Shown piece by piece: positions 7,317 through 17,005 of a stretch of DNA of 34,293 nucleotides (its first letter is position 1; the number at the start of each line of letters is the position of its first letter). The DNA lies in contig DYQT01000009.1 in the NCBI GenBank assembly GCA_020719165.1, positions 1 to 34,293 on the forward strand, read 5' to 3'. Under the pieces are notes generated by a model. It had not been told where the DNA came from. It saw only the letters and a list, made by a program, of their open reading frames with translations, and made no database searches. The position numbers and the translations under genes are program-made. This stretch comes from Draconibacterium orientale (lineage in GTDB: Bacteria > Bacteroidota > Bacteroidia > Bacteroidales > FEN-979).

Positions 7317-9662
7317 TCAATCAAGACGTTTTGACCTCAGTCGTAAACTGTTGCTCACCACCGATACAGAACTAAATGCCATGGCCGCACCTGCCAGCAT
7401 TGGATTCAGCATAATTCCGGTGAACGGATAAAGGATTCCTGCAGCAATCGGGATCATAATGGCGTTGTAAAAAAAAGCCCAGAAAAGGTTTTGACGGATG
7501 GTTTTAACGGTTGCCATTGATAGCAGCAACGCCGTTACAAGTTTCTCCAGGTCTCCTTTGATCAGCGTGATCTGCGAACTTTCGATGGCAATATCTGTCC
7601 CCGTACCCATGGCAATGCCGATGTCGGCAACTGCAAGAGCAGGTGAATCATTAATTCCATCCCCAACCATGGCAACATAGCTCCCATGCTCCTTTAACCG
7701 ATGGATATAGTCAGCTTTTTGGCGCGGGGTAGCTTCTGCCTTGAAAAATTCAATCCCGGCTTCTGCCGCAATATGAGAGGTAATCGCTACACTGTCGCCC
7801 GAAAGCAAGTGTACCCGGATACCCATTTCACGCAGGCGGCCTATTGCTTTTGCTGATCCCGGCTTAACGATATCCGCCAGGGCAACAATGGCTGATACCT
7901 GGCGGTTGCAAGAAATGTACACCAGCGACCTGGTTTGTTGTATCAGTTTTATCTCCTCCTGCTCAAAGTCATCCGATACCACACAGCCACTGCCGGTAAT
8001 ATAAGTTTTACTCCCAATGTGATATAAATTCCCGGCATAATTTGCTGAAACGCCCTTCCCTGTAATGCTTTCAAAACCAGATACCACATGGTTTCCGGCG
8101 TGGTTTTTCCCGTTGTTACCCTCTTCCCCTGCCGTTTTGGAATCGAAAAATTGAGCAAGCGCCAGGGCAAACGGATGCTCCGACATTGATTCAATAGCCG
8201 CCACGGCTGCCTGAATGTCGCGGGCTGGCGTTGGTTGACCACTTCCGCATTCGGGGTTCCAGAACACATCGGTTACCTGAGGCCGCCCGATGGTTACGGT
8301 TCCGGTTTTATCCAGCACCATGGCGGTGGTTTTACAAAAAATTTCGAGCGTTTGAGCATCCTTCACAAGGATGCCATGTTGCGCGGCTTTTCCCAAACCT
8401 ACCATCAAAGCGGTAGGTGTGGCAAGACCAAGTGCACACGGACAAGCGATTACCAGCACGGTTATCGCTGCAATAAAGGCAAGCGGAGCACCTGTTGCCG
8501 GCTGCCATATGGTCCAGATAATAAAGGTAACAACAGCAATCCCGATCACGACCGGCACAAAAACAGCAGCAAGTTTATCGGCAAGTTTCTGAATAGGAGC
8601 CTTGCTTCCCTGCGCCTCCTGCACCAACCTGATGATCTGGGCCAGCAAGGTGTCGTTCCCAACCTTCTCTGCCACCACCTTCAGACTGCCTGTCTGGTTG
8701 ATCGTGGCGCCAATCACCGAATCGCCCGGCCATTTATTTACCGGCATCGATTCACCGGTAATCATGCTTTCATCGATGGCGCTGAAACCTTCAACAACCC
8801 GTCCGTCGGTTGGAATCTTCTCCCCTGGTTTGATGATCAGAATATCGCCCGGGACAATTTTGGAGATCAGCATCTCCTTTTCAACCCCGTTCCGAATCAC
8901 TCGTGCGGTTTTTACACCCAGTCCGATAAGTTTTTTAATGGCTGCGGAGGTTTTCCGTTTTGCCTTCTCTTCAAAATATCTGCCTAACAGAATAAAGGTG
9001 ATAATGACCGTGGCCGCTTCGAAATAAACATGCGGTTGAAAACCGCGACTAAGAAGATATTCAGGAAAAATTGTATTAAATGTGCTGAATAAAAACGCAC
9101 TGCCGGTACCCAGCGCCACCAGCGTATCCATGTTGGCATCAAAATGGAGCATGCGCTTCCAGGCAATAACAAAAAACTCACGGCCGAACCAACCAAGCAC
9201 CGGAATGGTGAGCGCCAACATGATCAGATTGCCACCGGGCAAATGGTGAAACACCATGGCAATTAAAAAAACCGGTATTGAAAAAACGGCAGACAGGATG
9301 GTGTTTGCCCTGAGCCCTCTTAACCTTACCGATGCCAGGTCCTGCTCTTCTTCAGCAGACAGATCGCGGATAATAAGTTTAAAACCCAGGTCATCAACTG
9401 TTTTTTCAATGCGATTAAGGGTAATCACCGATGGATTAAATTCAACCATCACCTGTTCCGAAGCCAGGTTGACACTGGCCGAACTCACACCCTCCAGGGC
9501 CGACAGCATGGTTTGAATACTCCCGGCACATGACGCACACGACATGCCATCAACGCGATACAATCCTTTGATGTTTCCCAAGATATGATTATCTGAAATG
9601 TCTTGCAAATTTAAACTAATTCCAGATAAGATGGTTCCAATAAGCAGAACCTGGCCGATCAA
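7317..9662 (-). CDS. copA: Copper-translocating P1B-type ATPase (CopA-like)
   Basis: This inner-membrane pump probably exports Cu(+) from the cytoplasm. Its 781 residues show one N-terminal HMA metal-binding domain (GMSCASC, Cys42 and Cys45), the actuator motif TGES near 299, the transmembrane CPC motif near 407 ([12 protein letters not shown]), the phosphorylation site DKTGT near 448, the SEHPF motif, and GDGIND near 665. Tyr-Asn in FYNAIMIP and Ser-Ser in [12 protein letters not shown] of the last two membrane segments fit the Cu(+) subgroup. The start is uncertain. The TTG at 9662 overlaps the stop of the preceding gene by 4 bases, but it adds about 28 unusual residues before the HMA domain. 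A TTG at 9581 would start just before it and lies about 25 bases after a TAnnTTTG element. No CopZ or CopY neighbour is seen. Confidence 0.93.
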   Translation of the reverse strand: MIGQVLLIGTILSGISLNLQDISDNHILGNIKGLYRVDGMSCASCAGSIQTMLSALEGVSSASVNLASEQVMVEFNPSVITLNRIEKTVDDLGFKLIIRDLSAEEEQDLASVRLRGLRANTILSAVFSIPVFLIAMVFHHLPGGNLIMLALTIPVLGWFGREFFVIAWKRMLHFDANMDTLVALGTGSAFLFSTFNTIFPEYLLSRGFQPHVYFEAATVIITFILLGRYFEEKAKRKTSAAIKKLIGLGVKTARVIRNGVEKEMLISKIVPGDILIIKPGEKIPTDGRVVEGFSAIDESMITGESMPVNKWPGDSVIGATINQTGSLKVVAEKVGNDTLLAQIIRLVQEAQGSKAPIQKLADKLAAVFVPVVIGIAVVTFIIWTIWQPATGAPLAFIAAITVLVIACPCALGLATPTALMVGLGKAAQHGILVKDAQTLEIFCKTTAMVLDKTGTVTIGRPQVTDVFWNPECGSGQPTPARDIQAAVAAIESMSEHPFALALAQFFDSKTAGEEGNNGKNHAGNHVVSGFESITGKGVSANYAGNLYHIGSKTYITGSGCVVSDDFEQEEIKLIQQTRSLVYISCNRQVSAIVALADIVKPGSAKAIGRLREMGIRVHLLSGDSVAITSHIAAEAGIEFFKAEATPRQKADYIHRLKEHGSYVAMVGDGINDSPALAVADIGIAMGTGTDIAIESSQITLIKGDLEKLVTALLLSMATVKTIRQNLFWAFFYNAIMIPIAAGILYPFTGIMLNPMLAGAAMAFSSVSVVSNSLRLRSKRLD
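9606..9613 (-). promoter_or_regulatory. Possible internal promoter element for copA
   Basis: The minus strand reads TAAATTTG, matching TAnnTTTG. The only -33 candidate is a TTG at 9638-9640, 24 bases upstream. If used, transcription would start near 9600 and favour the TTG start at 9581. Such 6-base matches occur by chance, so this is tentative. Confidence 0.3.
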
Positions 9663-10168
9663 ATGGCATTTATCCGCTGAACAAGTTGATTGATCAGCTC
9701 CCGTGTGGATAAAATTTCACGAATGATGGCAATAACCCTGCCGTTCGCCGAAATACGGGCAATCATGCTCCTGCTGAAAGTGCAGCGGGCGTTGAATCCG
9801 GCCACTGATGCATCAAAATATTGCTGGTCAAGCAATTTCTGAAGCTGTGGTAGAGCTTTTTTAAGGATTTCTTTCTCTTCGGAAGAGGATAATTTTACTG
9901 AATTGAAAAAAAGAATAACCTTGCCAACATAACCTTCCGTCAGGTCATCGGCCACCATCTCCAGATTGATCGCATAAGGCAGAGAATAATAGGCGAATGC
10001 ATAGGCTTGCGGAGATGCAACCTGGGGAGGTATGTTCCGGTCGCGGTTTGCAGGATAGTCAAACCTCGCAAATGGCACACTGTTTATTGCCTCCTGCAAT
10101 TCGCGACTTACCTGGGCTTTCACACTGAATGACAGTGTGAAAGCCAGCGCCCAAAACAAAGCTTTCAA
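9659..10168 (-). CDS. Small secreted protein of unknown function
   Basis: This protein of 169 residues is not recognised as a named family. An N-terminal signal peptide is clear (about 1-18, ending VKA before QVSREL). The mature part is mixed alpha/beta, with a Pro/Tyr-rich middle ([16 protein letters not shown]) and a charged helical stretch near 95-120. The start codon is TTG at 10166-10168, chosen because it gives a standard MK-hydrophobic signal. It begins 4 bases after the previous gene stops and its stop overlaps the copA TTG by 4 bases, so it is surely in the same transcript as the upstream small gene. The likely location is the periplasm. It may serve the kinase/FHA operon it closes, by context only. 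Confidence 0.75.
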   Translation of the reverse strand: MKALFWALAFTLSFSVKAQVSRELQEAINSVPFARFDYPANRDRNIPPQVASPQAYAFAYYSLPYAINLEMVADDLTEGYVGKVILFFNSVKLSSSEEKEILKKALPQLQKLLDQQYFDASVAGFNARCTFSRSMIARISANGRVIAIIREILSTRELINQLVQRINAI

Positions 10169-10172
10169 ATTG

Positions 10173-10640
10173 TTACTTATTGTACTCGTCCTTGAAAAAC
10201 TCTTCAGCGTTCTTGATTCTTTTCATGCACCGGTAGAATATCTTTTTGAACCCATCCTCGTCCGACAGGTAGTTGGAGGCCTGTATGACCAGATTGCTGT
10301 AACTTTCCGACAAATAGAGTTTAACTACCTTGTATTCTCTGTTTGTTTTATCCATTGCCTGATAAATTTTCAGATCGTGCGTTTTATCAGTATTCGATAA
10401 AAACCTTGAAAGCGCCATAAAGGTGGGCTCTCCGGTTGGCTGGAGATAATAGGTGTCCCCTTCCGATTTGAATTTAACATCCCCGTCATCATCTACAGTA
10501 GGGACAAAACCCTCTTCTTTTAAAAACTGGACATACACGTTCTGAAGCCGTTTTTTTATAGCTTCTTTGTCCTCTTGTGCAAAAACGAAACTGGTAGAGA
10601 ATAACCATGCCAACAAGGCAAATAAACAGAGCTTTTTCAT
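10173..10640 (-). CDS. Small secreted protein, possibly YbjN-like fold
   Basis: This protein has 155 residues with a signal peptide at about 1-21 (SFVFAQ). The mature part has the pattern VQFLKEEGFVPTVDDDGDVKF, then SEGDTYYLQ, then helices. This is reminiscent of the YbjN / secretion-chaperone-like fold, but the resemblance is weak and is offered only as a lead. It follows the YD-repeat kinase by 30 bases and precedes another small secreted gene by 4 bases. The two may form a periplasmic pair connected with the external domain of that kinase. No catalytic motif is visible. Confidence 0.75.
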   Translation of the reverse strand: MKKLCLFALLAWLFSTSFVFAQEDKEAIKKRLQNVYVQFLKEEGFVPTVDDDGDVKFKSEGDTYYLQPTGEPTFMALSRFLSNTDKTHDLKIYQAMDKTNREYKVVKLYLSESYSNLVIQASNYLSDEDGFKKIFYRCMKRIKNAEEFFKDEYNK

Positions 10641-10670
10641 AAAGAGATATATTTAAAAGGTTAGAAAAAA

Positions 10671-13600
10671 TTAATAAAACAGTTTGAACAGTTGCCGGCC
10701 TGCTTTGTCATTAACGGTGATTTCAACTTTTATCCGTGAAGAAAGAAGGTTTTTTACATATTTTGAATCCTTTGCGATACGGTCAATTTTGGTTTGCAGT
10801 TCGGCAGTACTGTTACGATCCAACTCATATTTAGAGGTCTCTACGACTTTCCAAATATAGGAAATTGATGATGCCGACACAAGGGTTGCTTTTTCAATAA
10901 TTAACCCGTCAACCACCACGATCGGACACCGGTTGTTGTAATCATCCACCACTTTGCGCAGATTGACCGAAGAGCCGGACTGAGATGAAGAGGTGCCCGA
11001 AGTGGAAGCGGCGGCGGCAGGAGTTGCTTTAGCAGTGGTTTCACGAACCAATTCGCCGTTTTTATCGAGGGTTCCCATGAGTGTCCCGTCAAGCTTATAG
11101 TATTTCTGAAATTCAAGCTGCTGCTGATTGTCGTAGATATATACGATTTTATGATATTTATAGGTATTTTCGCATGGCTTGTTTTCCGCGTTGAAATATG
11201 CCGTTTCGAGGGTGTTGCCTTTAAAATCGTAGGTCGATCGCTGGATCGCATAACCCTGCTGGCCAATGATAAGGTTACCTTTCCCGTCATAACAGGAAAT
11301 TTCGGTGATGTTGCCCCATTGATCATATTTTGCCCTCACCTCCGGGCTGCTTCCGCTATAGGGCGTCGGATTTCCTTTTTCATCATAATAGGCCTGTCTG
11401 GTAACCTGTCCCTGAACATTGAACTCGGATACCTGTTTGGCAATGCGATTACTGTTCAAACAAGGCACCTTATTTTCATCAAACCACGAAATTTCGGTGT
11501 TGTTTCCCCGGTCGTCGTATTTATACCGCACAATGGCAACACCCTCACCCGCTTTCCGAAGTTTGCCATTCACCCCGAAATACTGTCGCTCAGTCTCCTG
11601 ATTCCGCGCATCATAAAACATTTTAAGACCAGCATATCCATCAGCGCCTACAGCGGGTTCGCCCTGTGAATTAAATAGAAAGTACTCAATCTGGTTGTCG
11701 TTTTTATCGTATTTCGACCTTGAAATTAACTTGTTCTTCGCATTTTGACCATCGATGCCGAGATACCGTATTTCAACCTGATTTCCGCGTTCATCATATT
11801 TGCAAGCCCAGCCGGAATATCCTTCCGGGAGGAGACACAAATTTCCTTTAACATCGTAGTAGTTGGTTTCGATATTGTTGCCACGTTCGTCATATTTTCT
11901 TTTTGTACTTGCGAAACCATCGTCGATTAAACAAACAGAACTGTCGGCATCAAAATAGGTGGTGGAGGTTTCGTTTCCCTGATCATCAAAAACAGAATTC
12001 CAGCCGGCATTTTTAGAATTGCTGTTTTTTAGTTTCAGCCCCGATATATCATAAAACGATGAGCCTGTTTGGTTCCCTCTTTTATCGTATCGGCGGAATG
12101 CGATGGAAATATTGTTTTTATCGTAGGCAGGTTGCAAATTGGTATCGAGGCTGATCCATTTTGAAATTTTATTCAATTCATTGTAGGTTAGCCGGTATCC
12201 TGCAATACCACTCGATTTCAGACATGGTTTTTTATTCAACCCGTAAAAAACGAGTTCCGTTTCATTGCCAATTGAATCGAATTTCCGTTTATATCCGGCA
12301 TATCCATCTTTCGACAAACAGACGGTACCCTTATCATCGAGATACCATAGTTCGATGACATTTCCCTTTGCATCACAAACAAACTGCATCCCTGAATAGC
12401 CTTCATTGTTGTAGGTTGGTTTGGATTCGGTATTCAGATAGTCGGTTTTAATAACATTTCCAAATTCATCATACACCTTCCGGTAACAGGCAATGCCTTC
12501 AACACCGGTGCAAACCTTGCCATCAACTCCCATGTAACTGAAATCAATGCAATTGCCTTTTTCATCATATTTGTATAAAAACCCCGCAGCCTTGGTGTCT
12601 TTCCGGTTAACGGGTTTTCCATCCTTGTTCACATACTCCTCCTTAATGCGGTTTCCATAGTTGTCGTAATAGAGTTTCACAATCGGTACTCCGCTTTCAT
12701 CCATGGCAAGCTGGCCATCGATATCCATATACCGGGTTTCAACCCAGTCGTCATTGTCAATAAAAACATGTTTTTTTATGCCCAGCCCTTTTTTTGTGGC
12801 TTTGGGCTTCCCGTCATATCCAAGGTAGTGCTCTTCAACCACCCGGCCTTTATCGTCGCGTATAAACTCCCTCCCAAAAATACCGTCTTTGTCTCCCACC
12901 AAAATATTCTGGTACTTTGCATATTGAATTTTTTTAATGAACCCCTTGTCGTCATAGGTAATCAGATAGCGTGAAATCTGTCCCCTTTCATCCGATGCGT
13001 TTGAAAATGGATTGCTGAACATTTGCAAGGTTCTGCCCGACAACACAAACTCCGTCTCCAGGGCATCTGCATGCTTAAATATAACCACGGTAAAATTCTG
13101 GTTGTAATCCTTCAGATACAGGATCTTCCCGTTTCTGTCGAGATATTGCGAATAATCAAGTTTACCGTCTGAATTGTAAAAAAGCTTCATGTCATTCGGA
13201 TCTTCGGTATGCTCCGAATCATGTGCCTCTCGTATTTTATCTGCACTGTTTACACGTGAGAAACGCTGTAGTTTTCCTTTGCGGTACTCAAACCGATAGC
13301 TTGCATCACGATGCTCCACCTCGTCGGAGCTTAGTTTGTGAATCCCCTGAGGCACCCCCCACTGTTCAACAAAATCTTTGTAATACTTCACTTTTACGCG
13401 GTTGTAATCCCAAAACCAAACTGCGGCTACAATGAGAAGCACTCCGGCGGCAGCCGCTATCCATTTGATCATCGGATTACTTTTCGGTTTTACTGCCTCT
13501 TCGGGCCGGATCGCCTTGGTGAGATGGTATTTAAAATCGTTGCAATCATTGTATCGGTTTTCGGGATTTTTTTCAACCGCTTTATCAATGATTGCCTGAA

Positions 13601-14330
13601 CTTTATCAGAAACAAACGGATAAAACTCTTTTGCCCGCGGAAGTTTCTCTTCAACAACTTTTACATTTAAATCAAACTCCGACATGGTGGTATCATCATA
13701 GGGAGCCTGACCGGTTATCATTTGGTAAAGAACCACCCCAAGCGAGTAGATGTCAGAGCGTTTGTCAACCTCTTTTCCGCGAACCTGCTCAGGGCTCATG
13801 TACATGGCCGTTCCCATTTTGGTTCCGGCCTGAGTCATTCCCGGCACGGCTTCGTTGATGATCCGGGCTATTCCAAAATCGAGAATTTTTACCTTATTGT
13901 CGGCGGTGATGAGAATGTTGGATGGTTTTATATCCCGATGAACGATGCCCATTTCGTGGGCATAAGAGAAGGCATCGAGAATAGGTGAAAACAAATCGAG
14001 TGTTTTACCTTCGGGGATGGGCCCTGACTCCTCCTTGATGAAGCTCTCAAGTGTTCTTCCCCGGACATATTCCATGATTAAAAAAACACTCTCCTCGTTT
14101 TCGTAATAATTTAAGAATTTTACGATATTCGGATGGTCAAACGAGGCCAGTGTCGCCGCTTCACGTTCAAAGCGCTTTCTTATTTCCGGGTTATTCGCCA
14201 ATCCCGGCTTTAATATCTTAATGGCAACCTTATGGTCGATGTTGATGTTTGAAGCGAGGTAAACGCTCCCCATCCCTCCTTGTCCAATCAGGCTTTCGAT
14301 GCGGTAATTTAATATTTGCTTGCCGATCAT
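10671..14330 (-). CDS. Receptor-like Ser/Thr protein kinase with YD/RHS-like repeat ectodomain
   Basis: From the ATG at 14330 the protein has 1219 residues. Residues 1-270 form a Hanks-type kinase: glycine loop GQGGMG at 16-21, ATP lysine K38, HRDIKPSN at 121-128, DFG at 141-143, and MSPE before the P+1 loop. One membrane segment lies at about 288-307. About 800 external residues follow, made of roughly 20 degenerate repeats of about 35 residues with the core YDERGNxxExxYxDxxGKP, resembling YD/RHS repeats. A Ser/Ala-rich linker leads to a C-terminal domain of about 90 residues (starting NRCPIVVVDG). The open frame extends to 14513, but the extra residues overlap the upstream kinase and lack family features, so the ATG at 14330 is preferred. 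It lies 38 bases after the FHA kinase. Probably an envelope sensor; the ligand is unknown. Confidence 0.92.
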   Translation of the reverse strand: MIGKQILNYRIESLIGQGGMGSVYLASNINIDHKVAIKILKPGLANNPEIRKRFEREAATLASFDHPNIVKFLNYYENEESVFLIMEYVRGRTLESFIKEESGPIPEGKTLDLFSPILDAFSYAHEMGIVHRDIKPSNILITADNKVKILDFGIARIINEAVPGMTQAGTKMGTAMYMSPEQVRGKEVDKRSDIYSLGVVLYQMITGQAPYDDTTMSEFDLNVKVVEEKLPRAKEFYPFVSDKVQAIIDKAVEKNPENRYNDCNDFKYHLTKAIRPEEAVKPKSNPMIKWIAAAAGVLLIVAAVWFWDYNRVKVKYYKDFVEQWGVPQGIHKLSSDEVEHRDASYRFEYRKGKLQRFSRVNSADKIREAHDSEHTEDPNDMKLFYNSDGKLDYSQYLDRNGKILYLKDYNQNFTVVIFKHADALETEFVLSGRTLQMFSNPFSNASDERGQISRYLITYDDKGFIKKIQYAKYQNILVGDKDGIFGREFIRDDKGRVVEEHYLGYDGKPKATKKGLGIKKHVFIDNDDWVETRYMDIDGQLAMDESGVPIVKLYYDNYGNRIKEEYVNKDGKPVNRKDTKAAGFLYKYDEKGNCIDFSYMGVDGKVCTGVEGIACYRKVYDEFGNVIKTDYLNTESKPTYNNEGYSGMQFVCDAKGNVIELWYLDDKGTVCLSKDGYAGYKRKFDSIGNETELVFYGLNKKPCLKSSGIAGYRLTYNELNKISKWISLDTNLQPAYDKNNISIAFRRYDKRGNQTGSSFYDISGLKLKNSNSKNAGWNSVFDDQGNETSTTYFDADSSVCLIDDGFASTKRKYDERGNNIETNYYDVKGNLCLLPEGYSGWACKYDERGNQVEIRYLGIDGQNAKNKLISRSKYDKNDNQIEYFLFNSQGEPAVGADGYAGLKMFYDARNQETERQYFGVNGKLRKAGEGVAIVRYKYDDRGNNTEISWFDENKVPCLNSNRIAKQVSEFNVQGQVTRQAYYDEKGNPTPYSGSSPEVRAKYDQWGNITEISCYDGKGNLIIGQQGYAIQRSTYDFKGNTLETAYFNAENKPCENTYKYHKIVYIYDNQQQLEFQKYYKLDGTLMGTLDKNGELVRETTAKATPAAAASTSGTSSSQSGSSVNLRKVVDDYNNRCPIVVVDGLIIEKATLVSASSISYIWKVVETSKYELDRNSTAELQTKIDRIAKDSKYVKNLLSSRIKVEITVNDKAGRQLFKLFY

Positions 14331-14368
14331 GGTGTATGTTATTTGTTTGTTTCTACGGTAATCAAAGG

Positions 14369-15745
14369 TTAGAAAAATAGAAAAATAAGGTTGAGCACAA
14401 AACCTCCAACCCCCAGCAATCCGGCACTTTTTGCCCTGCCCGGAGTATCCTCCCTCCAGGCAAAATACATAATCCAGCCAGCGATCGGCAATAAAAAAGC
14501 CAGGATTCCCCATCCTATTCCCAGTTTATCATCTTTGGATGTTACATGTTCCCGGGGAATCGAATTATTTGGTTCAGGAATGACGGGAGCCTGGTGTACT
14601 GCCGGTTGAAATTGGGGTTTATTATAATCAGCGGAACCCTCAACAACCATGTTTGAAAGTGGTAACAACGACGAAACTCTATCCCAGGGCAACGGGACCG
14701 CATTTGCAAGAAGTATCCGGCTGCCCGGGGCAACAGATATTTTATCATTGCTAACCCTGACACCATTTACCACACTGCCGTTGCTGCTAACATCGCGGTA
14801 AATATATTGTCCACCCGCGACAGAAATTTCGGCATGTACCCTGCTCACGTTTGGATCGTTCAGAATGATATCGCAGGTGTTCGCCCGTCCGATAGTGATA
14901 GTTCTCATCTTTTCCTGGTGCATTAAATTACGCATTGTCAATGCTTCAACAAATTCCCTGCAATTCTGGTATCGCCGTGTCATGTTTTTATTGGTAGCCG
15001 TGTCGATCACTTTCTGAATATGATCCGACACATTGCCATACACATCTTTCACCTGCGGCAATGGATTCCTGATAATGTTGATCCGAATGTCGATATCAGA
15101 AACAGCATGTATATCATAGGGAGGTTTCCCGGTAATAACATGAAAAAGCAGAATTCCAAGGGAATAAATATCGGTTCGGTGATCGATGCTTAAACCCTGT
15201 GCCTGTTCGGGACTCATGTAACAACTGGTTCCCAGGATTGTTCCGACCTGGGTAAGCTTGGCATCGGAATCGCGTTCGATTTTTGCAATGCCGAAATCCA
15301 ATATTTTCACTCCCATGGTGGGGGAAATAATAATATTGTTGGGCTTAATGTCGCGATGTACAATGCCTTTGTCGTGGGCATATGAAAAAGCGAGAAGAAT
15401 TTGAGCCATGATGTCAATGGCCTTTGCTTCCGGTATAGGCCCTGAAACTTTCGTGATGTAGCTGTCGAGACTTTGGCCTTCAGCATATTCCATGACAAGA
15501 AAGGCAGAATTGTCGTGTTCCATGAATTCGTAAAACTTTACGATATTCGGATGGTTCAATGCCGATAAAGCCTTTGCTTCGCGCTGAAAACGCTTGCGGA
15601 TATTGGGATCGCCGGCCTGTTCGGGAAAAAGCTCCTTGATCGCCAGCTTTTGTCCCGATTGCGAATCAAAGGCCAGATAAACCTTTCCCATCCCTCCCTC
15701 GCCGAGGACTTTTTGAATTTTATATTTGGACAGGGCGGTGCTCAT
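14369..15745 (-). CDS. FHA-domain Ser/Thr protein kinase, membrane anchored
   Basis: This is a Hanks-type kinase of 458 residues with all catalytic motifs: GEGGMG at 15-20, K37, HRDIKPNN at 120-127, DFG at 140-142, MSPE at 177-180. An FHA domain at about 281-352 (TIGRANTCDI, SRVHAE, SSNGSVVNG) binds phospho-threonine. A Pro-rich linker precedes two C-terminal membrane segments at about 410-428 and 441-458. Kinase and FHA would face the cytoplasm. The start overlaps the PP2C stop by 4 bases (ATGA), a pairing typical of bacterial kinase/phosphatase couples. Threonines in the activation segment (LTQVGTILGT) are candidate autophosphorylation sites. Substrates are probably the other FHA/PP2C/kinase proteins of the operon (inference). 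Confidence 0.94.
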   Translation of the reverse strand: MSTALSKYKIQKVLGEGGMGKVYLAFDSQSGQKLAIKELFPEQAGDPNIRKRFQREAKALSALNHPNIVKFYEFMEHDNSAFLVMEYAEGQSLDSYITKVSGPIPEAKAIDIMAQILLAFSYAHDKGIVHRDIKPNNIIISPTMGVKILDFGIAKIERDSDAKLTQVGTILGTSCYMSPEQAQGLSIDHRTDIYSLGILLFHVITGKPPYDIHAVSDIDIRINIIRNPLPQVKDVYGNVSDHIQKVIDTATNKNMTRRYQNCREFVEALTMRNLMHQEKMRTITIGRANTCDIILNDPNVSRVHAEISVAGGQYIYRDVSSNGSVVNGVRVSNDKISVAPGSRILLANAVPLPWDRVSSLLPLSNMVVEGSADYNKPQFQPAVHQAPVIPEPNNSIPREHVTSKDDKLGIGWGILAFLLPIAGWIMYFAWREDTPGRAKSAGLLGVGGFVLNLIFLFF

Positions 15746-16977
15746 GCGTTTTTCAGCGTATCCTTTTTAGGCTCTTTCCGGGGATCTTCCGTTTTTTGTT
15801 TAATCGAATCAGGTTTGGGATCCGGTTTCTTCATTTTCTGCTGCACAGGACCTTTGCCCTTTACAGTATCCTTTTCCGGTTTCTTTAACGGAGGCTGAAC
15901 ATTCTTATCCTCATTCCCGATACGTTTGGGCGAAGGTGGAATAACCTCCTCTTTTCTGCTTTTATCAGGAACCAGCCTGGGATTATCCTTTGGTGCTTCG
16001 GGCTTAACAACAGGTTTGTTTTTGACGGTATCATTCTTCACAGGCAGAACAGTATCATTTTTGTTGATCGAAGGAACTTCCTTGTTTGTTTCAGGCCACA
16101 GGAAATACCCGACAATCAATCCAATTATGAGTAGCGCGACACCGCCAAGGATTATCGGCAATTTTAATTTCCGGGTTTCTCCGGGAATAGTCTTATCAGT
16201 ATAATTTTCAGTTTTTTTATATTCTGAATTGTGAAAATGAATGATTTGCAGGGTGATATTGTCCTTTCCGCCGGCAACGTTTGCCATCTCCACCAGTTTT
16301 GAAGCCTTTTGCTGCAGGTCGGCAGCGCTGTTCAGCACTTTTTCGATATTGGTATTGGCAACCATTCCGGTAAGTCCGTCGGAGCAAAGCAGAAAATAAT
16401 CGCCTTTCGCAGCTTTGATTGGGTACAAACACACATCCGGGGGCTTCATGTTAGGCAAACCTAGGGCATTGGTAATTTCATTTTTACGGGGATGATGTTC
16501 GGCTTCCTGTTCGGAAATTTCGCCCATATCCACCAGCATTTGAACAAATGAATGATCTTTGGTAATCTGAAACAACCGGCCCTCCGATTGCAGGTAAATC
16601 CTGCTGTCGCCAACATGGGCATAAAAAACATCGGAACCTTGAACCAATACGGCAACGCAGGTTGATCCCATTCCTTTCAGATCGGGGTTTTGGCTGGCAT
16701 ACTGCAGAATGGCATTGTTCGCAGCTATGATAGCGTTTTTAAGGGCTGCAGCAGCTTCCGGTAAAGTTTGTGACATCAAAAAATCCCTTATCGTGGCCAC
16801 GGCTATCTGGGAAGCTTTTGCTCCTCCGACATGCCCTCCCATACCGTCACAAACCAGAAACACATACCCGTTCGGGGTATCAAAACTACCAAAATAATCT
16901 TCATTTGCCTTTCGTACCAGCCCTACATGCGTGGCATTTCCAAAGGCGAAATTTTGCATTGCCTGTGTGTTTGACAT
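15742..16977 (-). CDS. PP2C-family Ser/Thr protein phosphatase with membrane anchor and Pro/Lys-rich tail
   Basis: This protein of 411 residues likely reverses phosphorylation by the two neighbouring kinases. Residues 1-245 are a PP2C domain with the metal-binding motifs: NEDYFG, CDGMGGHVGG, GSTCVAVLV, AHVGDSRIY, LCSDGLTGMV and GGKDNITL. A single membrane segment lies at about 276-293, followed by a tail of about 115 residues rich in Pro, Lys and Asp that should be periplasmic. The phosphatase would be cytoplasmic. It starts 28 bases after the zinc-ribbon FHA gene and its stop overlaps the kinase start. The charged tail may interact with the cell wall or other envelope partners (inference). 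Confidence 0.94.
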   Translation of the reverse strand: MSNTQAMQNFAFGNATHVGLVRKANEDYFGSFDTPNGYVFLVCDGMGGHVGGAKASQIAVATIRDFLMSQTLPEAAAALKNAIIAANNAILQYASQNPDLKGMGSTCVAVLVQGSDVFYAHVGDSRIYLQSEGRLFQITKDHSFVQMLVDMGEISEQEAEHHPRKNEITNALGLPNMKPPDVCLYPIKAAKGDYFLLCSDGLTGMVANTNIEKVLNSAADLQQKASKLVEMANVAGGKDNITLQIIHFHNSEYKKTENYTDKTIPGETRKLKLPIILGGVALLIIGLIVGYFLWPETNKEVPSINKNDTVLPVKNDTVKNKPVVKPEAPKDNPRLVPDKSRKEEVIPPSPKRIGNEDKNVQPPLKKPEKDTVKGKGPVQQKMKKPDPKPDSIKQKTEDPRKEPKKDTLKNA

Positions 16978-17005
16978 TGAGTTGATTTTTGGTTCAGGCC
17001 ATTAA

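Noticed and set aside
8235-8987. Plus-strand open frame of 250 codons opposite copA
   Set aside because: It lies wholly antisense to a gene with all P-type ATPase motifs. Its translation is rich in His, Arg and Pro without domain features, as expected of a shadow frame.
10671-14330. RHS/YD polymorphic toxin
   Set aside because: There is an intact kinase and membrane segment at the N-terminus, and no RHS core motif, toxin domain or immunity gene at the C-terminal end.
14331-14513. N-terminal extension of the YD-repeat kinase
   Set aside because: The 61 extra codons overlap the end of the upstream kinase, and the kinase domain starts right after the ATG at 14330.
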